In this document: piece after piece, positions 7,260-15,213 of the stretch
Numbering within the stretch: the first letter of the stretch is position 1
Layout of the letters: each line of letters begins with the position of its first letter
Assembly: GCA_037140715.1 (NCBI GenBank)
Contig: JBAXDX010000070.1
Span: forward strand, 1-15,289
Direction of reading: 5' to 3'
Source: JAUZPB01 sp037140715
GTDB taxonomy: Bacteria > Bacteroidota > Ignavibacteria > Ignavibacteriales > SURF-24
Length of the DNA stretch: 15,289 nt
The notes under the pieces: generated by a model
What the model was told of the DNA's origin: nothing
The model's database searches: none
What the model saw: only the letters and a program-made list of their open reading frames with translations
Position numbers and translations under genes: made by a program

Positions 7260-7829
7260 ATGAAACAATATTTTAGAAATACCTGGGAAGCGGTCTGGAC
7301 GGTACTTATCGGTATGAAAATTACCTTTAGACATCTGTTTGCTCCTTCCGTAACTATTCAGTATCCTGAAGTGAAGGTCGATCTTCCCGACAGAGCACGC
7401 AATAGATTATATGTTAATATTGAGGACTGCATCGGCTGTGATCAGTGTGTAAGAGCATGCCCGGTTAGCTGTATTACGCTTGAGACTGTCAAGGGAACTC
7501 CTGCCGAGGATTTAGGCAAAACCTCCGGCGGAAAAAAGAAGGCTCTCTGGATTACACGGTTTGATATTGATATTGCAAAGTGCTGTTACTGCTCTTTATG
7601 CGTATATCCATGCCCTACTGAATGTATCAGGATGACTGATGTTTACGAGTTTACAGAATATGAAAGGGAAAATCTTGTTTACCAGTTTGCCACTCTGACA
7701 GAAAAGGAATCTGAAATTAAAAAACAGAACGCGGCAAAAGCTGAAGCTGAAAAAGCCGCTCAGAAATTAGTGGCAGCCAAGGCAAAAGCCACAGCACCGG
7801 CAGCTCCCAAAACAGATTCTGAAAATTAA
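7260..7829 (+). CDS. nuoI: NADH-quinone oxidoreductase subunit I (two 4Fe-4S clusters)
   Basis: TYKY homologue. It carries clusters N6a and N6b, which relay electrons to N2 in NuoB. It has 189 residues. An N-terminal amphipathic segment (1-30) is followed by two ferredoxin motifs: Cys57-x2-Cys60-x2-Cys63-x3-Cys67-Pro and Cys108-x2-Cys111-x2-Cys114-x3-Cys118-Pro. Between them sits a Gly/Lys-rich stretch, GKTSGGKKKALW (86-97). After about residue 145 comes a low-complexity Ala/Lys/Glu tail (for example EAEKAAQKLVAAKAKATAPA) that is not part of the conserved fold. In an enzyme without NuoEFG this subunit, at the outer end of the arm, is the likely entry point for electrons from ferredoxin or another donor; that is an inference from the family. 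Confidence 0.97.
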   Translation: MKQYFRNTWEAVWTVLIGMKITFRHLFAPSVTIQYPEVKVDLPDRARNRLYVNIEDCIGCDQCVRACPVSCITLETVKGTPAEDLGKTSGGKKKALWITRFDIDIAKCCYCSLCVYPCPTECIRMTDVYEFTEYERENLVYQFATLTEKESEIKKQNAAKAEAEKAAQKLVAAKAKATAPAAPKTDSEN

Positions 7830-7853
7830 AAATTAAACCTGGCGTATCTTTAC

Positions 7854-8351
7854 ATGAATATTTATGATGTAGTTTTTTATCTTTTTGCCGCAATAACACT
7901 TGTCTCGGCATCCTTTGTTGTAACAACAAGAAACATTGTTTATTCAGCATTTTGTTTGTTATTCACCTTCTTTGGCATTGCAGGGCTTTATGTATTGCTT
8001 GGTGCTGATTTCATTGCTATTGTTCAGATAATGGTTTATGTAGGCGGCATTCTGGTTTTAATTCTCTTCGGCGTAATGCTTACAAACAAAATTACCAATA
8101 TTCAGATTAAATCAGGGACGCTTCAACTGGCTCCGGCAGTAATTGCCACAGCTCTGCTTGCCGCAACTTTAATTAAAGTTTTTCTCGGTACTGAATGGAA
8201 GATTGTCAAAACCGAAGCAACAGACAAGACTACCGCGTTTGCAATCGGCAGACTCCTGATGACAGATTACGTACTTATTTTTGAACTTCTGGGAATTCTG
8301 CTTTTAGTCGCCCTTATTGGCGCAGCAACAATAGCAAGACGCGAAAAGTAA
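7854..8351 (+). CDS. nuoJ: NADH-quinone oxidoreductase subunit J
   Basis: ND6 homologue, a membrane subunit between NuoH and NuoK. It has 165 residues and five predicted membrane helices. The N-terminal half is characteristic: IVYSAFCLLFTFFGIAGLY (28-46), then ADFIAIVQIMVYVGGILVL (51-69), which contains the helix with the pi-bulge that changes shape during turnover, then LFGVMLTNK (71-79). The periplasmic/cytoplasmic loop between helices 4 and 5 (about 107-130) is polar and variable. The last helix (ELLGILLLVALIGAATIA) ends in ARREK. It starts 24 bases after nuoI; nuoK follows after 51 bases. Confidence 0.95.
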   Translation: MNIYDVVFYLFAAITLVSASFVVTTRNIVYSAFCLLFTFFGIAGLYVLLGADFIAIVQIMVYVGGILVLILFGVMLTNKITNIQIKSGTLQLAPAVIATALLAATLIKVFLGTEWKIVKTEATDKTTAFAIGRLLMTDYVLIFELLGILLLVALIGAATIARREK

Positions 8352-8402
8352 TACGGTACACGCTACTTATAAATATTTATTAATTAGATTTCGGAGCCTA
8401 AA

Positions 8403-8714
8403 TTGGTTCAAGTTGGATTAAATCAATTTCTCATAGTCAGCACAATTTTATTCTCATTAGGTATTTTCGGTATTGTAACAAGAAGAAATGCCGTTATGGT
8501 ACTTATGGGAATCGAGCTTGTGCTTAACTCGGCAAATATTAACTTTGTAGCTTTTGCAAAGTTTGGTAATTTCGGACTTAGCGGACAGATAGTTGCTCTA
8601 TTTGTTATTATCCTTGCCGCCGCCGAAGCTGCCATAGCTCTTGCAATTGTCTTAAATATTTACAAAACTTTCGCCACAGTTAATGTGGATGAAATCGATA
8701 AACTAAAAGAATAG
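8403..8714 (+). CDS. nuoK: NADH-quinone oxidoreductase subunit K
   Basis: ND4L homologue. It has 103 residues and three membrane helices. The start is a TTG, supported by GGAG at 8393-8396 six bases upstream and by the resulting N-terminus (MVQVGLNQFLIVSTILFSLG), which matches the family's usual beginning; no upstream in-frame ATG is available. Glu38 (GIELVLNSANINF) and Glu75 (AAAEAAIALAIVLN) correspond to the two buried glutamates of the proton path between NuoJ and NuoN. It is one of the few genes of the operon with a clear Shine-Dalgarno sequence, perhaps compensating for the weak start codon. The TAG is followed 4 bases later by nuoL. Confidence 0.95.
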   Translation: MVQVGLNQFLIVSTILFSLGIFGIVTRRNAVMVLMGIELVLNSANINFVAFAKFGNFGLSGQIVALFVIILAAAEAAIALAIVLNIYKTFATVNVDEIDKLKE

Positions 8715-8718
8715 CTCT

Positions 8719-10851
8719 ATGACTGAAGCACTACTTCTAAATATTTCGTTAGCGATATTACTTCTTCCACTCTTAGGATTCGTAACATTAATATTCTTCG
8801 GCAGGAAAATACCCGGGTCTCACTGGCTTGAAACCGGTATAATGCTTTTATGCTTGTTGTTGTCTGTCTATACCGGCTTTGGTAAGCTTGCTTATTATGT
8901 CGGACAGAATCTTATTATGGAAGGCAGATGGATACAATTCTGGAACGTACCTGTCTTAGGACAGATTCAGATGGATTTAGGAATCAAGCTGGATAATCTG
9001 ACTGTTATTATGCTTTTTGTAGTAACACTTATCAGTTTTTTAGTTCATCTTTTCTCAGTCGCATATATGAAAGGCGATGCCCGATATACAAGATATTTTG
9101 CATATCTCGGCGTATTTACTTTTTCAATGCTTGGAATAGTGCTTACTCATAATATTCTTATGATGTACATATTCTGGGAGTTAGTCGGTCTGTCTTCATA
9201 TCTTCTTATAGGTTTCTGGTTTGAGAAAAAATCTGCTTCAGATGCAAGCAAGAAGGCATTCCTTGTAAACAGAGTAGGTGATACCGGTATGTTTATCGGC
9301 ATTATGATTTTATTTACTCATTATCATACATTTACCTTTGATGCAATATTCGCACAGATTGCTTCAGGCAACCTGCCGTTCCATAGCGGCGCATGGCTCA
9401 CAGCGGCGGGATTACTGATTTTTATGGGTGCTGTCGGCAAATCCGCCCAGTTTCCTCTTCACGTCTGGCTTCCTGACGCTATGGAAGGTCCAACCCCGGT
9501 AAGCGCATTAATCCATGCCGCCACAATGGTTGCCGCTGGCGTTTACCTTGTAGCAAGAATTTTTGTAATGCTTACTGCCGATGCAATGCTTACTATTGCA
9601 ATAGTCGGTATGGTAACCTCATTTATCGCTGCAACAATCGCGCTTACACAAAACGATATTAAGAAAGTCCTGGCTTACTCAACAGTCAGTCAGCTCGGAT
9701 ATATGATTATGGCTATGGGTGTTGGAGCATACAACTACGCTTTCTTCCACCTTGTTACTCATGCTTTCTTTAAGGCTTGCTTATTTCTTGGTTCAGGTTC
9801 TGTCATTCATTCGATGCACCATGAACAGGATATCAGAAACATGGGTGGCTTAAGAAAGAAAATGCCGATTACTTACTACTCATTTTTAATCTCAACACTT
9901 GCTATCTCCGGTATTCCGTTTACTTCAGGATTCTTAAGCAAAGACGGAATCCTTGCGGGCACATTAGCTTTTGGAAGTTTAACCGGACACTGGCTTATCC
10001 CGGCAGTTGCATTCCTTGTTGCATTGATGACTGCCTTCTATATGTTCAGGCTTGTTATCCTTACTTTCCATGGCGAGCCAAGAGACAGGCATAAATATGA
10101 TCACGCACATGAGTCCCCTTTTGTTATGGCAATGCCTCTGGCTCTTCTTGCAACTTTATCTCTATTCTTCTGGTATGGAGCCAATCCGATAAACCCGGGT
10201 ACCGGCTGGTTCTTAAACAAATGGGTTCAGACTCCGCATACAGTTGTTCCACAGGCTCAGAGATTTGATTTTATGAAGACTGAAACCACAGAAACAGAAG
10301 TCGAAGGGAACAACAAAGCGGTAGCCGGACATAAAGTAGCCGAAGCTGAATATATTACTCATTCAGAACATTACATGCACGCCATGCACCAGGCTCACTA
10401 CCCCGCTATGATTTTATCGCTGTTTGTAGGCGGTATCGGAATTTTCTTCTCTTTTATGATGTATCACTGGAAGAAGATAGATCCTGACAAGATTGCCGGT
10501 TCTATAAAGCCGCTCTATAACTTGTCATTGAATAAATGGTACATAGATGAAATCTATGATGCAACATTTATCCGTGGCACAATGCTTCTGAGTAAATTCC
10601 TCGCTACTTTTGACAATAAAGTTGTTGACGGCATCGTTAACGGCACAGCTACGGTTACCCGTTTTATTTCACGGGCAAGCGGTATATTTGACAATGTCGT
10701 GGTAGATGGATTTGTAAACTTTACGGCTTACTTAAGCGGACTCATTGGAATATTCTTCAGAAAATTCCAGACCGGCAAAGTTCAGACTTACATTGTAATG
10801 GTAGTTTTCTCAGCGTTGATTTTACTTTTTATTTTCAGGCCGTTTTTCTAA
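8719..10851 (+). CDS. nuoL: NADH-quinone oxidoreductase subunit L
   Basis: ND5 homologue, the distal antiporter-like proton pump with the long lateral helix. It has 710 residues, about 100 more than E. coli NuoL. Channel residues are present: Glu154 (YIFWELVG), Lys241 (GAVGKSAQFPLHVWLPDA), Lys352 (THAFFKACLF) and Lys408 (FLSKDG). The extra length lies after about 490. First comes a hydrophilic loop rich in Thr, Glu and His (515-560, for example HSEHYMHAMHQAHY). Then the lateral-helix region contains an approximate internal repeat, FDNKVVDGIVN (631-641) and FDNVVVDGFVN (657-667). The protein ends with a terminal membrane helix (688-710). The start ATG lies 4 bases after nuoK, again without a clear ribosome site. 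nuoM follows after 60 bases. Confidence 0.96.
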   Translation: MTEALLLNISLAILLLPLLGFVTLIFFGRKIPGSHWLETGIMLLCLLLSVYTGFGKLAYYVGQNLIMEGRWIQFWNVPVLGQIQMDLGIKLDNLTVIMLFVVTLISFLVHLFSVAYMKGDARYTRYFAYLGVFTFSMLGIVLTHNILMMYIFWELVGLSSYLLIGFWFEKKSASDASKKAFLVNRVGDTGMFIGIMILFTHYHTFTFDAIFAQIASGNLPFHSGAWLTAAGLLIFMGAVGKSAQFPLHVWLPDAMEGPTPVSALIHAATMVAAGVYLVARIFVMLTADAMLTIAIVGMVTSFIAATIALTQNDIKKVLAYSTVSQLGYMIMAMGVGAYNYAFFHLVTHAFFKACLFLGSGSVIHSMHHEQDIRNMGGLRKKMPITYYSFLISTLAISGIPFTSGFLSKDGILAGTLAFGSLTGHWLIPAVAFLVALMTAFYMFRLVILTFHGEPRDRHKYDHAHESPFVMAMPLALLATLSLFFWYGANPINPGTGWFLNKWVQTPHTVVPQAQRFDFMKTETTETEVEGNNKAVAGHKVAEAEYITHSEHYMHAMHQAHYPAMILSLFVGGIGIFFSFMMYHWKKIDPDKIAGSIKPLYNLSLNKWYIDEIYDATFIRGTMLLSKFLATFDNKVVDGIVNGTATVTRFISRASGIFDNVVVDGFVNFTAYLSGLIGIFFRKFQTGKVQTYIVMVVFSALILLFIFRPFF

Positions 10852-10911
10852 CCAACGTCCTTTGACAAATCGTTTGTAACTATTTTAAATTATTTAGAGG
10901 CTGAATTTAAC

Positions 10912-12519
10912 ATGGCATATTTCCCAATTTTATCTTTTATAACTATGCTTCCGATACTCGGAATGATTATCGTCCTCTGCTTACCGGGAAAACAGGAGAA
11001 ACTAATAAAAGGATTTTCCGCGGTGATTACAGGTATTCAGGTAATCCTGGCAGGTATCATTCTTCATAGTTATAATTATTCACTTCCCGGAGTTTTTCAC
11101 CAGAATTCTTTCCAGTTTATCGAAAAATTCCGATGGATTGAAATTGCAGGGCTGTCATCGTCAATCGGCACAATTAAGATTGATTACTTCCTTGGCATCG
11201 ATGGACTTAGCGCACCAATGGTATTGTTAACCGCACTAATTTCCTTTATCGCGACTCTCTCTTCTTTCACCATAACGAAATCAGTTAAAGGGTACTTCGC
11301 ACTTTTTCTTTTACTTGATGCCGGAATGATGGGCGTGTTCGTATCGTTAGATTTCTTTTTATTCTACATCTTCTGGGAATTAATGCTTCTGCCGATGTAC
11401 TTCCTTATCGGTATCTGGGGCGGTCCGCGAAAAGAATATGCAGCCATTAAGTTTTTTATTTATACTTTATTCGGCTCGGTCTTCATGCTTCTGGTTATGA
11501 TTGGTTTATATTTCAGCTGCACAGAACTTATGGCAAACGGCACAAGGGTTTTCACCTTCAACATGATAAGCCTTATGGACCCGAATAACTATACGGCTAC
11601 CGGCATACTTTCACCGCTTAACCCCGGTAACTTAAGATTCATTGCTTACATCGCTCTGTTTATTGGTTTCGCGATTAAGATACCTATGTTCCCGTTCCAT
11701 ACGTGGCTACCGGATGCTCACGTTGAAGCTCCTACAGCTATAAGCGTTATCCTTGCAGGCGTTCTTCTTAAGATGGGCACTTATGGAATCATCAGAATCA
11801 GTTTCCCGATATTCCCTGAAATCACGCGCCAGCTTGCCTGGTACATCGGGCTGTTCGGTATGATAAACATAATTTACGGTGCTTTGTGCGCTTTGGCTCA
11901 AAAGGACTTTAAGAAAATGATAGCCTACTCATCGGTCTCCCACATGGGCTACGTTATGCTTGGTATGGCCTCGCTTACTTCAGTCGGTATGAGCGGAGCT
12001 ATATTCCAGATGTTTAACCATGGCACAATAACAGCTATGCTCTTCCTTGCAGTTGGCGTTATTTACGACCGTGCTCATACCCGCGGTCTGGATGATTTCG
12101 GCGGACTGGCTCTTCAAATGCCGGTTTATACGGGCTTTGTAATTGTCGCTTTCTTTGCAGCTATCGGTCTGCCAAGTATGAGCGGATTTATATCTGAAGC
12201 ATTCGTATTCTTAGGTGGATTCTCTAATAATAGTCTGAGAATAATCACGATTATCTCTACTCTTGGTATTTTACTCGGTGCAGGCTATATGCTCTGGGCT
12301 ATGCAGAGGGTTTATCTCGGCAGGTTAAATGAAAAATGGAATACTTTGCCTGATATGTCCATGACAGAATATGCTATGTTTATTCCTTTAACGATAATTA
12401 TCTTTGTTCTTGGCATATATCCTTCGTTTATGTTAGACATAATGAATACATCGGTAAATTCACTTGTAGAGTTTATGACAAAGATTCCTTCAAATATTTC
12501 AGCAATCGGAAAGTTTTAA
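10912..12519 (+). CDS. nuoM: NADH-quinone oxidoreductase subunit M
   Basis: ND4 homologue, the middle antiporter-like subunit. It has 535 residues and about fourteen membrane helices. The conserved ionisable residues of the proton channel are all present: Glu156 (FYIFWELMLLPMYFLIG), Lys256 (FAIKIPMFPFHTWLPDAH), Lys287 (GVLLKMGTYG) and Glu429 (GLPSMSGFISEAFVF). His270 and the motif HVEAPTAISVILAG follow the second lysine helix as in other members. An AGAGG lies about 11 bases upstream of the ATG, somewhat distant for a ribosome site. The 60-base gap to nuoL has no terminator-like hairpin, so transcription should continue through it. Confidence 0.97.
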   Translation: MAYFPILSFITMLPILGMIIVLCLPGKQEKLIKGFSAVITGIQVILAGIILHSYNYSLPGVFHQNSFQFIEKFRWIEIAGLSSSIGTIKIDYFLGIDGLSAPMVLLTALISFIATLSSFTITKSVKGYFALFLLLDAGMMGVFVSLDFFLFYIFWELMLLPMYFLIGIWGGPRKEYAAIKFFIYTLFGSVFMLLVMIGLYFSCTELMANGTRVFTFNMISLMDPNNYTATGILSPLNPGNLRFIAYIALFIGFAIKIPMFPFHTWLPDAHVEAPTAISVILAGVLLKMGTYGIIRISFPIFPEITRQLAWYIGLFGMINIIYGALCALAQKDFKKMIAYSSVSHMGYVMLGMASLTSVGMSGAIFQMFNHGTITAMLFLAVGVIYDRAHTRGLDDFGGLALQMPVYTGFVIVAFFAAIGLPSMSGFISEAFVFLGGFSNNSLRIITIISTLGILLGAGYMLWAMQRVYLGRLNEKWNTLPDMSMTEYAMFIPLTIIIFVLGIYPSFMLDIMNTSVNSLVEFMTKIPSNISAIGKF

Positions 12520-12534
12520 TAGAATATAATTATT

Positions 12535-14049
12535 ATGGAATTTCACTTTATTATTCAAAGTCTCTCATACCTGGCTCCGGAAATTACTGTATCAGTTTTC
12601 TTAATGCTGATTGTCCTGGCTGACCTTATCATGGGAAACAACAAAAAGTCGCTCCCGTTTATTGCTCTTACCGGTTTAGTAGTTGCGGCCTGCTTTACTC
12701 TCGCCCAGCTTAACTTCAGTGGCTTCGCCTTTTCTAAGGTAAGCCAGTCTGAATTGAATGTCGGTATGATAACAGTTGATTCATTCGGCGTTTTTTTCAA
12801 GATGATTGTAATTATGGCTACGGCTCTGGTTATTTTCTTTTCATTCTCATCGGATGAAATAAAAAAAAGCGTAGACCGTCTGGGTGAATATTACACGCTG
12901 ATTTTCGGAATGGTGCTTGGCATGTTCCTTATGATTTCAGCCACAGACCTTATATTAATATATCTCTCGCTGGAACTGGTATCCCTTTCTTCTTATGTTC
13001 TTGCAGGTTTTACAAAGCTCAGAGACAGGAACGCTGAAGCCGCTTTAAAATATATCATTTTCGGAGCTGTTTCTTCAGCTTTGATGCTTTTTGGAATTTC
13101 GATTTTATTCGGTATGACCGGCAGTACAAACCTTTACATCATTAACTCACTTATCCAGGCTCCGAACATAAATCTGCTTCCGCTGACTTTTGCAGGCATC
13201 TTAATTTTTGCAGGCATCGGATACAAAATTTCTGCCGCACCATTCCATTTCTGGACTCCTGATGTATATGAAGGAGCGCCCATAACAATTACGGCATTCC
13301 TTTCAGTAGCAAGTAAAGCCGCAGGGTTCGCTCTTTTAATAAGATTTATAAAGATTACTTTCATTTCTGGAATAGCTCCTTCCGGCCACTGGCAGATGAT
13401 CCCCGTATTCCCATGGAAAGAGTTGCTCATTATTATCTCAATTCTGACTATGACACTAGGCAACTTTACCGCCCTCTGGCAGACTAACCTTAAGAGAATG
13501 CTGGCTTATTCAAGTATAGCTCACGCGGGTTATCTGTTGCTTGGCATCGCTGTTCTGTCAAATCAGGGACTTATTGCCATACTTATTTACTTTGCTGTTT
13601 ATGCTTTAATGAATCTTGGCGCATTCTTTATTGTTATGACAATTGCAAATAAGACAGGCAGTGAGGAACTTGAAGACTATAAGGGACTCGGATATACAAT
13701 GCCTTTCCTCGGCGTTACGTTCGGTATCTTCCTTGTATCATTGGCCGGACTTCCGCCATTGGCAGGCTTCATCGGAAAGCTTTACCTTTTCATTGCACTT
13801 GTCGATGCTAAGATGATTACCGTTGCCGTTATAGCATTACTTAACAGCGTTGTTTCACTTTATTATTATATCAGACCCCTCAGGGAAATGTTCTTTGCAA
13901 AACCTGCCAGCCCGTCAACGGCTTTCAAGCTTGACCTGATGCCGCGCGTACTGATTATAATTATAGTAGCTCCGATTATAATACTCGGACTTTATTTCAG
14001 CCCGCTGGTTGAATTCGCGAAAGGATGTGTTACGATTCTCGGACTCTAA
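12535..14049 (+). CDS. nuoN: NADH-quinone oxidoreductase subunit N
   Basis: ND2 homologue, the antiporter-like subunit nearest the peripheral arm. It has 504 residues and about fourteen membrane helices, the bacterial length. Key residues: Glu147 (YLSLELVSLSSYVLAG), Lys231 (GIGYKISAAPFHFWTPDVY), Lys261 (SVASKAAGFALL) and Lys415 (AGFIGKLYLF). In the last position it has Lys where NuoM has Glu, as expected for NuoN. It is the last gene of the operon: the stop at 14047-14049 is followed after 18 bases by a strong terminator. The leader is A/T-rich without a Shine-Dalgarno match. Confidence 0.97.
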   Translation: MEFHFIIQSLSYLAPEITVSVFLMLIVLADLIMGNNKKSLPFIALTGLVVAACFTLAQLNFSGFAFSKVSQSELNVGMITVDSFGVFFKMIVIMATALVIFFSFSSDEIKKSVDRLGEYYTLIFGMVLGMFLMISATDLILIYLSLELVSLSSYVLAGFTKLRDRNAEAALKYIIFGAVSSALMLFGISILFGMTGSTNLYIINSLIQAPNINLLPLTFAGILIFAGIGYKISAAPFHFWTPDVYEGAPITITAFLSVASKAAGFALLIRFIKITFISGIAPSGHWQMIPVFPWKELLIIISILTMTLGNFTALWQTNLKRMLAYSSIAHAGYLLLGIAVLSNQGLIAILIYFAVYALMNLGAFFIVMTIANKTGSEELEDYKGLGYTMPFLGVTFGIFLVSLAGLPPLAGFIGKLYLFIALVDAKMITVAVIALLNSVVSLYYYIRPLREMFFAKPASPSTAFKLDLMPRVLIIIIVAPIIILGLYFSPLVEFAKGCVTILGL

Positions 14050-14067
14050 GAATAAATTTACCCATAG

Positions 14068-14105
14068 AAAAGCCATCTCCAGTAAAAAAAGAGATGGCTT
14101 TTTTT
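14068..14105 (+). terminator. Intrinsic terminator of the nuo operon
   Basis: A 12-base perfect stem, AAAAGCCATCTC (14068-14079) and GAGATGGCTTTT (14091-14102), encloses an 11-base loop, with seven consecutive T from 14099. It lies 18 bases past the nuoN stop. It marks the 3' end of the operon and shows that the IS remnant further right inserted outside the transcription unit. The A-run on the left makes weak termination in the opposite direction possible as well. Confidence 0.92.
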
Positions 14106-14163
14106 GTTTTGAGCAGGATGAGCGGAGAACCATGGGGTGTAAAGAATTTTGTGTAAATGGATT

Positions 14164-14232
14164 TTGAAAAAGGACAGGGATGCCCCGGCGGGCAAAATGG
14201 AGTATCCTTTTTCAATGGCAAAAATATTTGCC
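14164..14232 (+). promoter_or_regulatory. Two hairpins at the head of the IS256 remnant
   Basis: The first is a composite stem: TTGAAAAAGGA (14164-14174) pairs perfectly with TCCTTTTTCAA (14205-14215), and inside it TGCCC (14181-14185) pairs with GGGCA (14190-14194). The second is GGCAAA (14217-14222) with TTTGCC (14227-14232) around a 4-base loop. The left outer arm contains an AAGGA ribosome-site-like motif six bases before an ATG at 14180 that opens a 48-codon frame, in phase with the transposase fragments. The fold would therefore cover both the ribosome site and that start. Whether 14180 or the ATG at 14285 was the original start is unclear. Confidence 0.45.
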
Positions 14233-14284
14233 GGAAGATATATTAAATAATATTTTTACAATTCATTACAGAGGAGCAAACCGG

Positions 14285-15169
14285 ATGGTTAATCTTAGCG
14301 AGAAGCAAAAACTTATCAGGATCTGATGAGGGAAAATAGAGTTTGAGCCTGTCGTAATTCCAAAGCATCAGAGGACACTCGGAGAACTTGAGGACAGGAT
14401 AATATCGATGTATGCCAAAAGGGCATGTCCACCCGCAACATTCAGTCCCACACAGAGGAAATTTACGGATTAAAATTCAGCCCTGTAGCAGTATCAAATA
14501 TTACTGATTCAATCACCTGTTTAGGCATCGATATTAACGGCAATAAAGATATGCCCGGCATCTGGATAGGCGAAGCAGAGAGTGCTAAATTCCGGATGAG
14601 TGTTCTTAACGAATTAAGCAACCGGCGGGGTTAAGGATGTACTGATTGTATGTGTTGACGGACTAACGGGATTTATCGAAGCTATCCCGGGTGTATTCCC
14701 TGAAGCACAGGTTCAGAAATGTGTAATTTACCGGATTAGAAACAGCTTCAGGTACATTGCCGCCAGGGATAAAAAGCAGTTCATGAGTGACCTTAAACCG
14801 GTTTATAATGCTCCTACGGAAGACTCCGCACTTTTTAATCCGGATCAGCCTGAATCGAAATGGGGAAAGAAGTATCCCGTTGTTATTAAGTCATGGAGAA
14901 ATAACCGTACCAGCCTGTCGGTATTCTTTCAGTATCCAGAGGACATACGCAGGATTATTTATACGACCAGTGCAGTAGAATCTTTACATAGTCAGTTCAG
15001 AAAAATTATAAATGCAAAGACTCAGTTCCCTGACGATGAGGCGCTGACAAAAATAATTTACCCGGCTTATAAGGGTTTTTCTAAAAAATGGTTGCCCATT
15101 AGAAATTGGGCTTATGTTATTTCTCAGTTTTCTGTTACTTTTGAGGACAGGATTTCTAAATATCTCTGA
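14285..15169 (+). pseudogene. IS256-family (Mutator-type) transposase, disrupted
   Basis: A DDE transposase remnant in three phases. Segment 1 (to about 14419) starts MVNLSEKQKLI after GAGGAG at 14271-14276, hits TGATGA at 14324-14329, then reads FEPVVIPKHQRTLGELEDRI and SMYAK. Segment 2 (14422-14625) reads GMSTRNIQSHTEEIYGL to SVLNELSNR. Segment 3 (14627-15169) reads GVKDVLIVCVDGL, then KWGKKYPVVIKSW, YTTSAVESLHSQFRK and SKKWLPIRNW. The frame slips near 14420 and at 14626. About 60-80 N-terminal residues before FEP are missing. So are about 40 residues between SNITDSI and LGIDINGNK, the stretch that normally holds the first catalytic Asp. The second Asp (in CVDGL) and the Glu (in AVESLHSQ) remain. 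It cannot encode an active enzyme. Total recognisable length is about 290 residues against about 400 for the family. Confidence 0.9.
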
Positions 15170-15213
15170 CTTTTGATTTTTTCATTACACAAAAATATTT
15201 GCAATCTCTATTT

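Larger units (their letters stand above)
14135..15208 (+). mobile_element. Decayed IS256-family insertion sequence
   Basis: The element is defined by a broken Mutator/IS256-type transposase and by imperfect ends. The left end at about 14135-14160 contains TTTTGTGTAAATG. The right end at about 15183-15208, read on the minus strand, contains TTTTGTGTAATG; the shared 10-mer TTTTGTGTAA lies at 14147-14156 and, inverted, at 15185-15194. Outward of this 10-mer the ends diverge, so the exact borders and any target duplication are uncertain. The remnant is about 1.07 kb, shorter than the usual 1.3-1.5 kb of the family, in line with internal deletions. The right end abuts the 21-bp repeat array. Confidence 0.7.

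Noticed and set aside
13134..13463. Minus-strand open frames lying inside the nuo genes (for example this one and 4353-4622)
   Set aside because: They are antisense to well-conserved membrane or Fe-S subunits and have compositions expected from the complementary strand.
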